In this document: positions 42,459 through 51,027 of the stretch, in pieces
How positions within the stretch are numbered: the stretch's first letter is position 1
Layout of the letters: every line of letters begins with the position of its first letter
DNA from: Dyadobacter sp. UC 10
GTDB taxonomy: Bacteria; Bacteroidota; Bacteroidia; Cytophagales; Spirosomataceae
DNA: 64,000 nucleotides
Reading direction: 5' to 3'
NCBI RefSeq assembly: GCF_008369915.1
Contig: NZ_VSRN01000001.1
Location: 5,204,501-5,268,500, forward strand
Program-made: the position numbers and the translations under genes
Notes under the pieces: generated by a model
Database searches by the model: none
What the model was told of the DNA's origin: nothing
What the model saw: the letters and a program-made list of their open reading frames with translations, nothing else

Positions 42459-43577
42459 ATGAAGCATCTGATTATGGTTATGCTGGCTGTTGTGGCCATT
42501 TCCTGCGATGGGCAACGAAACTCACCCAAACCGCAAGAGCTGGAACAAGATCCGTTAAACCCCATTGATACCGTTTGCACAGCTTGTAAAGACAGCACGG
42601 TTTCTGCCAAAGATGCGGATCTACGGAGTATCATTTTTGAAAAGGCCGGGAATATTCCGCTGGTTACCAGTATCAAGAACAAGATTACCTTTCACAATTT
42701 TCTCAGAAACAATTCGGCCAACTATGCCAATAATGTGATGGTGTACATTGGCAGGAGTGATTCAACGCTGTTTTGCTACCGGCAGGGAGAATATAATACC
42801 GACTCGCGACTGCCGATCATGTCAGCTTCCAAGCCAGTAACCGCAGCGGTGATCATGACCCTCGTGGAAGCCGGGAAGCTCGGGCTGGACGACAAAGTGA
42901 GCAAGTATATACCATCATTTAACAACGATAAAAAGGAGATTACACTCCGGCAGTTGCTGGCACATACTTCCGGCCTGGTTTATGAATCACGTTTCGACTC
43001 CCGGAGCGATCTGACGCTCCAGCAGAATATCGATAGTATAGCAACCCGGACCAAGCTGCAATTTGCACCCGGCAAAGGCGCATTATACGGAAGTGTATCT
43101 TACGGTGTTGCTTCCAGGATAGCAGAGATTGTTGAGAAGAAACCCTGGGCGCAGATCTTTCAGGAAAGGGTAGGATCAAAATGCGGCATGCAGGATGTGG
43201 TGTACAGTCCCGATCACCCCAAAAACCCGGCTACCGGATATGGGATTATGTGCTCGATGAACGAATACCTGCGATTTCTGACCATGATTTATAATAAAGG
43301 AACGTATAATGGGGTACGTGTGCTCAGTTCGGCGTCAGTGGAAACGATGGAGGCCGACAATTCAAACAATGTGGACCAGACATACGGATTAGGCCTGTGG
43401 AGGTATGAAATACAGCATAACGTCGCGAAAGAAGTGGCCTGCCTCAGTGCCCGCGGCGTGCACGCATGGATTAACCGCGAAAAAAACTATTACGGACTAC
43501 TCTTCACACAAGCCGGCTTCGACACCACCATTCAACCGAATCTAGCTTTTCGCAAACTCGTGCGGCAGAATTTGTGA
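42459..43577 (+). CDS. Serine hydrolase (beta-lactamase class C/DD-peptidase-like) lipoprotein
   Basis: 372 residues with lipoprotein signal (VVAISC, Cys ~16). The penicillin-binding fold has SASKPVTAAVIMTLVEAGK, whose Ser-x-x-Lys is the nucleophile pair, then GLDDKVSKYIPSFN, LAHTSGL and a LGLWRYEI-like end. The Tyr-x-Asn motif may be YGSVSYG. Such proteins hydrolyse esters, beta-lactams or peptides; esterase or DD-peptidase activity is possible. Its 3-prime neighbour is the repeat at 43586-43657 and a convergent gene. Confidence 0.88.
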   Translation: MKHLIMVMLAVVAISCDGQRNSPKPQELEQDPLNPIDTVCTACKDSTVSAKDADLRSIIFEKAGNIPLVTSIKNKITFHNFLRNNSANYANNVMVYIGRSDSTLFCYRQGEYNTDSRLPIMSASKPVTAAVIMTLVEAGKLGLDDKVSKYIPSFNNDKKEITLRQLLAHTSGLVYESRFDSRSDLTLQQNIDSIATRTKLQFAPGKGALYGSVSYGVASRIAEIVEKKPWAQIFQERVGSKCGMQDVVYSPDHPKNPATGYGIMCSMNEYLRFLTMIYNKGTYNGVRVLSSASVETMEADNSNNVDQTYGLGLWRYEIQHNVAKEVACLSARGVHAWINREKNYYGLLFTQAGFDTTIQPNLAFRKLVRQNL

Positions 43578-43585
43578 GGGGAAAT

Positions 43586-43657
43586 AATGACCGAATGACC
43601 CAATGACCCAATGACCCAATGACTGTTTTTATTCAATCATTCAATCATTCAATCATT
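43586..43657. repeat. 8-nt-period AATGA/TCATT repeat between convergent genes
   Basis: AATGA occurs five times at exactly 8-base spacing (43586-43622, with CCC or CCG spacers) and TCATT, its inverse complement, occurs three times at the same spacing (43637-43657, with CAA spacers). The two blocks can fold into a long imperfect hairpin. It sits between the stops of two convergent genes (43577 and 43666) and may act as a terminator or as a dispersed genome repeat. Confidence 0.75.
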
Positions 43658-43665
43658 AAAATTCC

Positions 43666-44220
43666 CTACTTCACACTTAGCTGAAAATCCAGATTTACAT
43701 CGTCGCTTCCAGGGGCCGGGGTGCCATTTTTGTTGCCTGGCTGGTGGCGGAGCTGTATTTTTAGCTTACCATCACCCGCGGCGCCTGCTTTTGCGGTACC
43801 CGTCAGACCGATCGGAAAGTTGTTATTATCCTTGTCCCCATAAGTGTAAGTCAACAGGGAAGCGGGTGAGGGAGTGAAAACGATCAGGTGCTCGTCAGCT
43901 TCCTCTTCAATCTCGCCGGTAATGTCTGACACAGGTGATTTGCTTTCGTCCAGAAATCCAACGGTTAGCGTGTACTCGGTATTTGCTTTCAGTCTTACCG
44001 TATCAAACTTGGTTGGCGCATTCCCGCCGTCACCATCGGCATCTTTATAGCTGAATGACGTCACCGTGCCTGAGCCGGCCTCCTTGAAATTGAGTGTCAC
44101 TGAGGTAATCAATTCGTTTTCATCGTCCGGTGTTACTTCTTTACCGGAATCCTTGCATTGTGTAAATAAGGCAGCAAGTCCGAGTACTGCGCAGTAGGTT
44201 AGTTTTCTGTTTAGCTTCAT
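43666..44220 (-). CDS. Bacteroidota lipoprotein under a Fur/Zur-like operator
   Basis: 184 residues from the ATG at 44220 (a longer ORF reaches 44280 but runs across the operator). The signal ends LAALFTQC (Cys ~22). The mature protein is beta-rich with many Asp/Gly (KDADGDGG, GDKDNNNFP) and may bind calcium or another metal. Bacteroidota proteins of this type are annotated as type 1 periplasmic-binding-fold lipoproteins next to metal uptake receptors. Two dyads (44262-44282, 44291-44311) lie 40 to 90 bases upstream. A role in metal acquisition or storage is inferred from the operator. Confidence 0.7.
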   Translation of the reverse strand: MKLNRKLTYCAVLGLAALFTQCKDSGKEVTPDDENELITSVTLNFKEAGSGTVTSFSYKDADGDGGNAPTKFDTVRLKANTEYTLTVGFLDESKSPVSDITGEIEEEADEHLIVFTPSPASLLTYTYGDKDNNNFPIGLTGTAKAGAAGDGKLKIQLRHQPGNKNGTPAPGSDDVNLDFQLSVK

Positions 44221-44261
44221 GGATATTCGTTTCACTTTAATAATAAATAAATAGTATTCAA

Positions 44262-44282
44262 TGGTGCAATGTTGTTGCAAAT
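44262..44282. promoter_or_regulatory. Fur/Zur-like dyad A
   Basis: Its core GCAATGTTGTTGC matches the core of dyad C (GCAACAATGTTGC) at 10 of 13 positions. It lies 42 bases upstream of the lipoprotein start at 44220. Confidence 0.55.
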
Positions 44283-44290
44283 ATAGTTTT

Positions 44291-44311
44291 TATTGCAACA
44301 ACGTTGCAGAG
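44291..44311. promoter_or_regulatory. Fur/Zur-like dyad B
   Basis: Core GCAACAACGTTGC matches dyad C at 12 of 13 positions; nearly perfect palindrome. It lies 71 bases upstream of the lipoprotein start and close after the stop of the His-rich protein gene. Confidence 0.65.
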
Positions 44312-44333
44312 GTATGCAGCTTTATTTTTGAGT

Positions 44334-44729
44334 TTAATTCATAGGTGCCAAAATCCCGACTTTATCGCTTACTTCCATAATTGCTTCCTTCGCATTCTTT
44401 TGATAATCAAGCATGGACTGATCTGTCATTTCAGGTGCCGGTTTGTGTTCATGGTGTTCATGATGGTGTTTAAATCCGGGAACTTCAATCACGGCTTCCT
44501 GCCAGGCCTCTATTACGTTTAACAGGCTGTCGATCCGTGCCATTACTGCCGGATCCCTATGATCTTTTCGAAGTGTTACCAGCTTTTCTTCCAGATTTTC
44601 CGCAATAGCGATTGATTCGAGATGGAGGTTGTTTGCCTGGATGAGTTCATCGCTTTTCCCGTGATCGGGTGTGCATTGGAAAAACAATAGTCCAGAAACG
44701 ACCAGAGTTTGACGAGTGAAGTTTTTCAT
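44334..44729 (-). CDS. His-rich exported protein
   Basis: 131 residues with an N-terminal signal and Cys at ~19 (LVVSGLLFFQC; the lipobox is loose). The middle is helical (ENLEEKLVTLRKDHRDPAVM) and contains FKHHHEHHEHK at ~87-97, a strong metal-binding stretch for zinc, nickel or copper. It is divergent from the membrane protein at 44805; dyad C lies between the two starts. It looks like a periplasmic metal-buffer or metal-sensor component of the same small regulon. No named family. Confidence 0.7.
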   Translation of the reverse strand: MKNFTRQTLVVSGLLFFQCTPDHGKSDELIQANNLHLESIAIAENLEEKLVTLRKDHRDPAVMARIDSLLNVIEAWQEAVIEVPGFKHHHEHHEHKPAPEMTDQSMLDYQKNAKEAIMEVSDKVGILAPMN

Positions 44730-44744
44730 GATACTGAACTAATG

Positions 44745-44767
44745 TATTTGCAACAATGTTGCAAATA
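44745..44767. promoter_or_regulatory. Fur/Zur-like dyad C (11-1-11 palindrome)
   Basis: TATTTGCAACA (44745-44755), a central A, and TGTTGCAAATA (44757-44767) form a perfect 23-bp palindrome between the divergent starts at 44729 and 44805. The format is that of a Fur-family (Zur, Fur or Mur) operator; which regulator binds is not known from this window. Confidence 0.8.
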
Positions 44768-44804
44768 TTACGAAATTGATCAATTTTTCAATATTCAGGT
44801 CTGT

Positions 44805-45365
44805 ATGTTTCTTAAATCTATCTTCAGTCTTCCGCTTGTCCTCCTCGTATCTCTCTTACATGCAGGCTGCTGCATTTTTCCTCTGGTTGCGGTTGCGGCA
44901 GGAGCGGCGGGAAATTTTAATGCTTTTGTTCAACACAAACCGCTCTTTTTGAGTTTGCAGCTGGCTACCCTGGTGTATGTCGGATTAAGATTGACGTTGC
45001 ACTACATAGGGAAATCTTCTTTTCACAACAGGGTCGAAAAGTTTTCTTATCAGGCCGGCTTTCTCATCGGCATTGCCGGGCTGTGGATTGGTTATACCGA
45101 ACCTTTCAAAACTGAAACGCAGGTGATCGCACAAGACCAGTTCCGTTTTCTTCAGGCACACCGAAAGCTGGAACTAGCTATTGATGGACAGTACGATGCC
45201 GAAAAGCTGAAAAAAGATCTGACGCTCATGGAAGGTATCAGGCCAGGCCGCATTCAGATCCGTGATAGCGTTGTATCGGTTATTTTCCGGAAGGAGAAAA
45301 TTTCACAATCGGAAATCATTCGGACATTGAGATCGAAAGGGTATCAGATCGCAGCCATTGAGTAA
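44805..45365 (+). CDS. MerTP-like metal transporter with a degenerate HMA domain
   Basis: 186 residues from the ATG at 44805 (codons from 44709 run across the operator and are rejected). Two to three N-terminal membrane helices include LLHAGCCIFPLVAVAAG, which resembles MerT/MerC with its Cys pair. The C-terminal ~65 residues (LELAIDGQYDAEKLKKDLTL and later IRTLRSKGYQIA) fold like an HMA ferredoxin-like domain, but the CxxC pair of the GMTCxxC motif is replaced by GQYDAEK. Architecture is that of Bacteroidota MerTP fusions. It may import zinc or another divalent metal under the palindrome upstream. Confidence 0.65.
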   Translation: MFLKSIFSLPLVLLVSLLHAGCCIFPLVAVAAGAAGNFNAFVQHKPLFLSLQLATLVYVGLRLTLHYIGKSSFHNRVEKFSYQAGFLIGIAGLWIGYTEPFKTETQVIAQDQFRFLQAHRKLELAIDGQYDAEKLKKDLTLMEGIRPGRIQIRDSVVSVIFRKEKISQSEIIRTLRSKGYQIAAIE

Positions 45366-45378
45366 CAGGGACAGCGTT

Positions 45379-46578
45379 CTATTTGAGGTTCGCAGCGGGT
45401 ATAAAAAGCCTTTTCCTGAGGTTCATAAAAGGTAGTTCTATCAATCTATACATCAAATAAGCGATCAAATAGATCAGCAGGTACGTCCCGATAAAGAGCA
45501 GCCATTTGGGCACGGTCAAACCTGATGATGGGGCGTTGTTGTACCAATTTGCAGCCAGCTCGATCAGCAGCATGTGCATTAAATAAAAAGAATAGGATGT
45601 TTGGCTGATATTGGTAATCACCTTCGTGGCCAGCTCGCCAGGGCGGCGGCAAAATGTGGCATAGGGAAGCATCAATGCAAATGCGCAGCAGAATAACGGA
45701 AGAAGCAAAACGTCAACAAAAAAATTAGCCTTTCCGCCCGCCACGGTATGGTTGACAATCTGAAAACCGATTAAAACACCACCAAAACCGGCAGTCAGCA
45801 GCCACCTCATGGTTGCTTTGGATATAGTAAATTTTTCAAGCAGGTAGGCGACCAGACAGCCGCAGGCAATCGCATCGGTCCGGAAAATGACCATTTTCCG
45901 CATGCTGTCCCATTCGCCGGAAGGAGGGGTGAATATTTTCCAGCTGGGTAGCAGGAACTTGTGGGCGACGAGGTAGGTAAACAAATCCTGCCGGTACATC
46001 CAGTGGTACAAAACTTTGGTAGCAAGACCGACAAGCAGAAAAATGACGACACCGGCGAGGTATATACGATGCCGGTTTTGGCCACCTCCCGACAAGCCCG
46101 CAATGGCAAGCAGTAACAATGGAAACAGAAGATAAAACCATTCTTCGACCGCCAGGCTCCATGAATGCGGAAAGAAACCCGGCATGGGGGTAATGATATT
46201 TTGCCCAAAAAACAGGTAAAAAATGCTGTTGTGCATCGCGCCTGAAAATTGATAATAGATCGCAAAAGTAAGCAGATAAGCAGGAAGTGTTCGGAGCCAG
46301 CGATTTACCCAAAATACCCGCACCGATTGCCAGCTGATGCCAGGCGTGAGTACGGTGCGCAATATGATCCGGCCGATCAGAAAACCGCTGAGTACAAAAA
46401 ACGCTTCGACCCCTACACCCAGCCACCCGAAAGGAAACTGCTTGTCCACCGGATTGATGGTTGTGGAATGGGCCAGGAACACCATGATAATAGAGCAGCT
46501 ACGCATAAGGTCAAGGCCAAAAATCCGCTCTGCTTTGACGAAGGTTGGCCTTTGAATTTCGGCGATATTTTCAATCAT
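45379..46578 (-). CDS. OafA-type acyltransferase (acyltransferase 3)
   Basis: 399 residues with ten or so membrane helices. It begins like the family (LDLMRSCSIIMVFLAHST, with the conserved His near residue 36), then GVGVEAFFVLSGFLIGRIIL and a late HSWSLAVEEWFYLLFPLLLL. Such enzymes transfer acetyl or other acyl groups to cell-surface glycans (O-antigen, exopolysaccharide, peptidoglycan). It is a single gene; a glycan acceptor cannot be named. It is convergent with the MerTP-like gene (13 bases). Confidence 0.9.
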   Translation of the reverse strand: MIENIAEIQRPTFVKAERIFGLDLMRSCSIIMVFLAHSTTINPVDKQFPFGWLGVGVEAFFVLSGFLIGRIILRTVLTPGISWQSVRVFWVNRWLRTLPAYLLTFAIYYQFSGAMHNSIFYLFFGQNIITPMPGFFPHSWSLAVEEWFYLLFPLLLLAIAGLSGGGQNRHRIYLAGVVIFLLVGLATKVLYHWMYRQDLFTYLVAHKFLLPSWKIFTPPSGEWDSMRKMVIFRTDAIACGCLVAYLLEKFTISKATMRWLLTAGFGGVLIGFQIVNHTVAGGKANFFVDVLLLPLFCCAFALMLPYATFCRRPGELATKVITNISQTSYSFYLMHMLLIELAANWYNNAPSSGLTVPKWLLFIGTYLLIYLIAYLMYRLIELPFMNLRKRLFIPAANLK

Positions 46579-46871
46579 TATTGGGGGCGATTAATTTTAT
46601 CCTCCTGGAAACCTGCGGTTGTTGATGACCTGATAAAACTTTTCATACACAGACACAACCCGGATGAAACGCGCTGCCTGGACGGTTTTGCAAATAGTAT
46701 TTTTCTGTAAATGTGCCGCAACGAATGAGTATTCGGGCTTTCCATTGATTAAACGGTATCTAGTTGCCGAATAAAACTGCTAAGAGGTATTTTAGCCCGG
46801 GAGTGCATTGACTTTTCGTAATGATTTCCCAGCTTTGGGGCTCTTGGTAAAAAACAAACCGCTCTTAACTG

Positions 46872-48254
46872 ATGAAAGGAATCAATCTGTTCAAATTAGC
46901 GGCAGGACTTTGGCTGGTATTGCAATGCATGCCAGCAAGCGGCCAGCGCAAGGCTGCTGCAAAGGAAAAATCGCGGCCGAACGTCATCATCATCCTTACC
47001 GACGACATGGGTGTCGGGGATATCGGCGCCTTCGGAGGCCGCGTCGCAGCAACGCCGAATATCGACAAACTCGCAGCCAGCGGATTAAAACTTACCCAAT
47101 ATTATAGCGGTGCGCCTATTTGCTCCCCGTCAAGGGCAGCGATACTTACCGGAATGCAACCGGGAAAATGGAATTTTGTTACTTATCTCGACAAAAAAAG
47201 CCACAACAAAGACGCAGGTCAGACGGATTTTCTCGATCCTCAGGCGCCCTCGATGGCCAGGTTCTTTAAAGATGCCGGTTATGCGACGGGCCATTTCGGT
47301 AAGTGGCATATGGGCGGCGGCAGGGATGTGACCGAGGCACCGAAGTTCGACCAGTATGGATTCGACGAGCATGCGAGCACTTATGAAAGTCCCGAGCCGG
47401 ACCCGGCGCTGACCGCAACGAACTGGATCTGGTCCGACAAGGACAGTATCAAAAGGTGGGACAGGACAGCCTATTTCGTTGATAAAACCCTGGACTTCAT
47501 GGGGCGCCACAAGGATAAGCCTTGCTTTATAAATCTCTGGCCCGACGATGTCCACACGCCGTGGGTACCCAGGCCCGAAACAGACGGATCGCCTTTAAAA
47601 CCCCAGGAAGAAGCCGCGCTGAAACTTGTGTTAGAAGAATACGATAAGCAGATCGGACGGTTGATTGATGGGTTGAAAGAACGCGGGCTTTTCGACAACA
47701 CGATCATCATTTTCACCAGCGACAACGGAGCCCTTCCCACATTCGGCGGAAGCAGGAGCGGCATGTTCAGGGGTTCCAAGCTTTCACTTTATGAAGGAGG
47801 TATCAGAATGCCGTTTATCGTTACCTGGCCTGAAAAAATCCCGGCAGGAAAGACCGATGAGCGATCAGAATTGCACGCAACCGACCTGCTGCCTACTCTG
47901 GCAACGCTTTGTGATGTCGGCTTACCGGCTGAATATCAGGGCGACGGCGCTAACCGGGCTGCCGTGCTAATGGGTAAATCCTCTTTGCGCAAAAAGGATA
48001 TGTTCTGGGAATATGGCAGGAATAACATTGCTTATGCCTATCCTAAAATACCTGCTAAAAGCCCGCAGCTGGCTGTGCGATCGGGTGAGTGGAAGCTTTT
48101 AATGGACCATGATGGCAGCAATGCAGAGCTCTACAACATCCTGAAAGATCCAGCCGAGAAAAATAATGTGGCCGCCGGTGAGGAGAAAGTAAGGGAGACG
48201 CTGCGTGTGAAGCTACTCACCTGGTGGAAGTCGCTTCCGCAGCCGAAATCTTAG
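46872..48254 (+). CDS. Sulfatase (arylsulfatase S1 family)
   Basis: 460 residues with a signal peptide (LAAGLWLVLQCMPASGQ). The alkaline-phosphatase-like fold has TDDMGVGD at the metal site, and the formylglycine motif CSPSRAA with Cys84, so the enzyme needs a sulfatase-maturing enzyme, not seen here. Later GHFGKWHMGGG and a DNGALP loop complete the site. It removes sulfate esters from glycans or aryl substrates in the periplasm. No SusCD or lyase is adjacent. It is followed by a convergent lipoprotein gene. Confidence 0.93.
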   Translation: MKGINLFKLAAGLWLVLQCMPASGQRKAAAKEKSRPNVIIILTDDMGVGDIGAFGGRVAATPNIDKLAASGLKLTQYYSGAPICSPSRAAILTGMQPGKWNFVTYLDKKSHNKDAGQTDFLDPQAPSMARFFKDAGYATGHFGKWHMGGGRDVTEAPKFDQYGFDEHASTYESPEPDPALTATNWIWSDKDSIKRWDRTAYFVDKTLDFMGRHKDKPCFINLWPDDVHTPWVPRPETDGSPLKPQEEAALKLVLEEYDKQIGRLIDGLKERGLFDNTIIIFTSDNGALPTFGGSRSGMFRGSKLSLYEGGIRMPFIVTWPEKIPAGKTDERSELHATDLLPTLATLCDVGLPAEYQGDGANRAAVLMGKSSLRKKDMFWEYGRNNIAYAYPKIPAKSPQLAVRSGEWKLLMDHDGSNAELYNILKDPAEKNNVAAGEEKVRETLRVKLLTWWKSLPQPKS

Positions 48255-48324
48255 ATGCAGTCGTTTCCGAAATGGGTTGCTGCTTGGTCGGGTTATGATA
48301 AGGCGCATTAATATCCAGTGCCAG

Positions 48325-48945
48325 TTATCGCACCAGTACATCTGTAAGCTTTATACGGAACAACCCACCGGAAAACCGTGCGGTTGCGGGCATTACGTCT
48401 TGTAGCCGGTGCTTGTATGCAGTATCCTTGCCGAATGTAACTTCGAATCTTCCTTCAACCGTACCGGTAGCCTTATCAAATCTGGTGACCCGTACCCAGC
48501 CGGGTTTTGCCCCCTGATAGGTGTATCCGTTATTAAGGTAGCCTGAATTGCCAATGTAAGAAAAGCTGGCGATTTCATGTTTGACCTGGCTTTGCTTATC
48601 CAATGTCGCAATTTTGCTGCGGCCCTTTTTGAGAGGAATCTTGTAAATGACGAGGGCCTGTGTCCTGGTGCATTCCGGGTCGCGGCAACCATTATTGGTA
48701 TTTGGATTAGGGCCGCCGCCCATGCCCGGATAGTCAATATCGGTGAATACCAGCAGGTTAAATTTTCGTATCTGCTCCGGTTTTTCTGTGCTTGTGCGCA
48801 GGCGCAATACCTTGCCGGTTCCATACCAGATGGAGTCATTCAGGACAGCAGTCACATTAAATGGACTGTTTGCCGGAAGGGAAGGCTGCCGCGCGCAGCC
48901 CGAACTGATCAGCAGAAATATGAAATAGTAGCAGGCGACTTTCAT
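48325..48945 (-). CDS. Unknown 206-aa lipoprotein
   Basis: Lipobox LISSGC (Cys at ~17). The mature part has a beta-rich fold with FNVTAVLNDSIWYGTGKVLR, a PGMGGGPNPNTNNGC loop and RDPECTR, giving a Cys pair. It resembles small Bacteroidota lipoproteins annotated as hypothetical or DUF6252-like; I am not certain. It lies convergent with the sulfatase gene. Confidence 0.6.
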   Translation of the reverse strand: MKVACYYFIFLLISSGCARQPSLPANSPFNVTAVLNDSIWYGTGKVLRLRTSTEKPEQIRKFNLLVFTDIDYPGMGGGPNPNTNNGCRDPECTRTQALVIYKIPLKKGRSKIATLDKQSQVKHEIASFSYIGNSGYLNNGYTYQGAKPGWVRVTRFDKATGTVEGRFEVTFGKDTAYKHRLQDVMPATARFSGGLFRIKLTDVLVR

Positions 48946-48996
48946 AAAATGTCCTTTGAGATAAAAGGAACATTCCCTTTAAAACTAATTATATAG

Positions 48997-50736
48997 TTAT
49001 TGATTTTCTTGCAAAGAAAACCCGGTGCCATTTATGACAAGCGCCGGATCGAGCGGATAAAACTTTTTTTCGCCTCGAAATCCCACATCCAGAATCGCCA
49101 TTTGATATACTCCAGCAACAAGGTCGTCGGCGCGCAGGAAAGTTTTAAAACCTTCATTATAATAAGTCCCCGTTCGCAGAAATTTCTTGCGGCCTTCGGT
49201 CTTGGGGTTTGCATTCAGCAAATGGATCGTGCCTGTTTTTATGTCTTTTAAAACAAGAAACCGGTCGCTCAGAATGCTTTTTCTTAAGGGCTTCCTGTTG
49301 CTGGCCAGGAAAGTATGTTTCAAGTTCTCGACTCCGCCCTGAACCGTTCTTGTGACGTGCCAGTCTTCCAGGTAAATACTGTCTCCGACGGCCGCTGTTT
49401 CCTTTTTGGCAAACATCGAATCGAGTTCGTCTTTTTCCACAACCGGTTCCGGCAGCCTGAAAAAGCCTTTTTCGTAGCCTGGCGTCAGGTAAAAATCGGC
49501 ATTCCGCGCAATTGTTTTTTCGACTGAAAACAGGTTATGGTTGGTCTTCCAATTGTAAACATCGGCCAGGTAAGTGGTCCTCTTCGCGGCGACCATATTC
49601 GTCAGCGAAAAATATGCGTATCCCCAGTAGAGCACGCTCAAAAGTGTTACCGCAGCCCAAACCTGCTTCTTCCGGAAGAAGGAGCTGTAACCGAGTAAAA
49701 GAATGTAGCAGATAACAGTCGATAAAGCTGCATATAATTGAAAGCGGCTCGCAATAGTGCTTCCTGCCCACGACCTGAACAGCGCGATTACAGCGCTGGT
49801 AACGAAAATGAATGCGAAAAGTGTCAGCAACTCGATCGTACCGGGTTTTACGGTAGCAGGTTTATTAAAATAAATAGCCGAGACCCGGACCAGTAATACC
49901 AGTAAAAAGCCAACGATAAACAATCCCCAAAGTGCCGACCACAACTCGGGGTTGGGGAAAAGGGACATGCTTGACCCGATAAAGCCGAAAAGCGACGAAA
50001 GCATGCTTATCAGATCGTTTGGAAGCCGGCCCGCCTGCCCCGCTTCGTAGCCGATCACGTAAATGGCCAGACAGGCTACCATGGCGACACAAGCCAGAGT
50101 AGCCCTTTTAAAGTCTTTAAAACATAAAAAATAAAAGACAATGGCCGGGAAGGAAAGTACCCCGTTGCCATGTGTAAAAGTGGCCAGGAAGCAGCATACC
50201 ATCGCAAGCCAGAATGCGGCGGTCGTTTTGCGCGAAGCGAGTAAAATTGCGGTTACCGTGAATGCCGTGAGAAACGTATGCTGCATTCCGTTGAGCGCCC
50301 AGCCGGATACTTCATGGTACAATGGTGTGAAAAAAAGGAGGGGTGCGGGAATAAAATAATACAACGGTAGCCCCGATTTTTTGAATTGTAAATAAAGGAA
50401 ATAGAATATGTAAGTTAGATTGACCGATACGAGCAGGATGTAGAACCGAAAGTTTTGATGACCGTTAATCGCATACTCAATCAGCGCCAGCAGCCGGATC
50501 GTAACCGCTTTATGATCGTTGAAAGTCCGGAACATTTCCTGCACTACGGCCCCGAATGCAAATCCTGCCTCTGAGGCCGCTTCAATGAATTGTATGACTA
50601 AAAAGTCGTCCTGAAACGGAAAGTTGACTGAAAAGTAAAAATTATAAACACAAAAAAACAAGGCAATCAGACAGATCACCGAACCTGAAAGCAATCGGGG
50701 CATATGGAGTATTTCTTTAAACGTATATGCACACAA
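48997..50736 (-). CDS. Polytopic membrane protein, GT-C glycosyltransferase-like
   Basis: 579 residues (start perhaps at 50703, MPRLLSG) with about eleven membrane helices and a soluble ~150-residue C-terminal part. The first outside loop holds FPFQDDFLVIQF, and the Asp pair is like the DD/EXD motif of GT-C enzymes (polyprenyl-phosphate-dependent mannosyl-type transferases). The second loop has FNDHKAVTIRLL. It may add a sugar from a lipid carrier in the periplasm. I do not recognise a named family; the GT-C assignment rests on topology and motif alone. Confidence 0.6.
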   Translation of the reverse strand: MCAYTFKEILHMPRLLSGSVICLIALFFCVYNFYFSVNFPFQDDFLVIQFIEAASEAGFAFGAVVQEMFRTFNDHKAVTIRLLALIEYAINGHQNFRFYILLVSVNLTYIFYFLYLQFKKSGLPLYYFIPAPLLFFTPLYHEVSGWALNGMQHTFLTAFTVTAILLASRKTTAAFWLAMVCCFLATFTHGNGVLSFPAIVFYFLCFKDFKRATLACVAMVACLAIYVIGYEAGQAGRLPNDLISMLSSLFGFIGSSMSLFPNPELWSALWGLFIVGFLLVLLVRVSAIYFNKPATVKPGTIELLTLFAFIFVTSAVIALFRSWAGSTIASRFQLYAALSTVICYILLLGYSSFFRKKQVWAAVTLLSVLYWGYAYFSLTNMVAAKRTTYLADVYNWKTNHNLFSVEKTIARNADFYLTPGYEKGFFRLPEPVVEKDELDSMFAKKETAAVGDSIYLEDWHVTRTVQGGVENLKHTFLASNRKPLRKSILSDRFLVLKDIKTGTIHLLNANPKTEGRKKFLRTGTYYNEGFKTFLRADDLVAGVYQMAILDVGFRGEKKFYPLDPALVINGTGFSLQENQ

Positions 50737-51027
50737 TTTCCATACCCGTAGCCTGGAAAGTGTGTGTTGGCAGCCAGGTAACCTGCTTGCAATAGCTGGC
50801 TAAAAGACTGCCGCGGAGATTTCTGGCTGATCACCAGGATTTTGTCCGATGAGCAATGTACGCAAACAGGATGGAACAATTGTGATATGGAAGCGTTGAA
50901 AACGGCTGCTTTTCTGGCAGGTGTACGGGCAAACCGGCACAATTTTAAACAAAATGATGCGCTAATTCCCCGCATTGAAAAGACAGGACAGGGTAATAAC
51001 CGGGAGCAGAGTCTGCAAATTTACAGC
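50737..51027. other. Intergenic region without visible gene
   Basis: About 290 bases between the GT-C-like gene (minus, start 50736 or 50703) and the end of the outer-membrane gene (minus, end 51028). I see no strong terminator, RNA or palindrome. The promoter of the membrane protein should lie here, but no TAnnTTTG match is clear. Confidence 0.4.
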
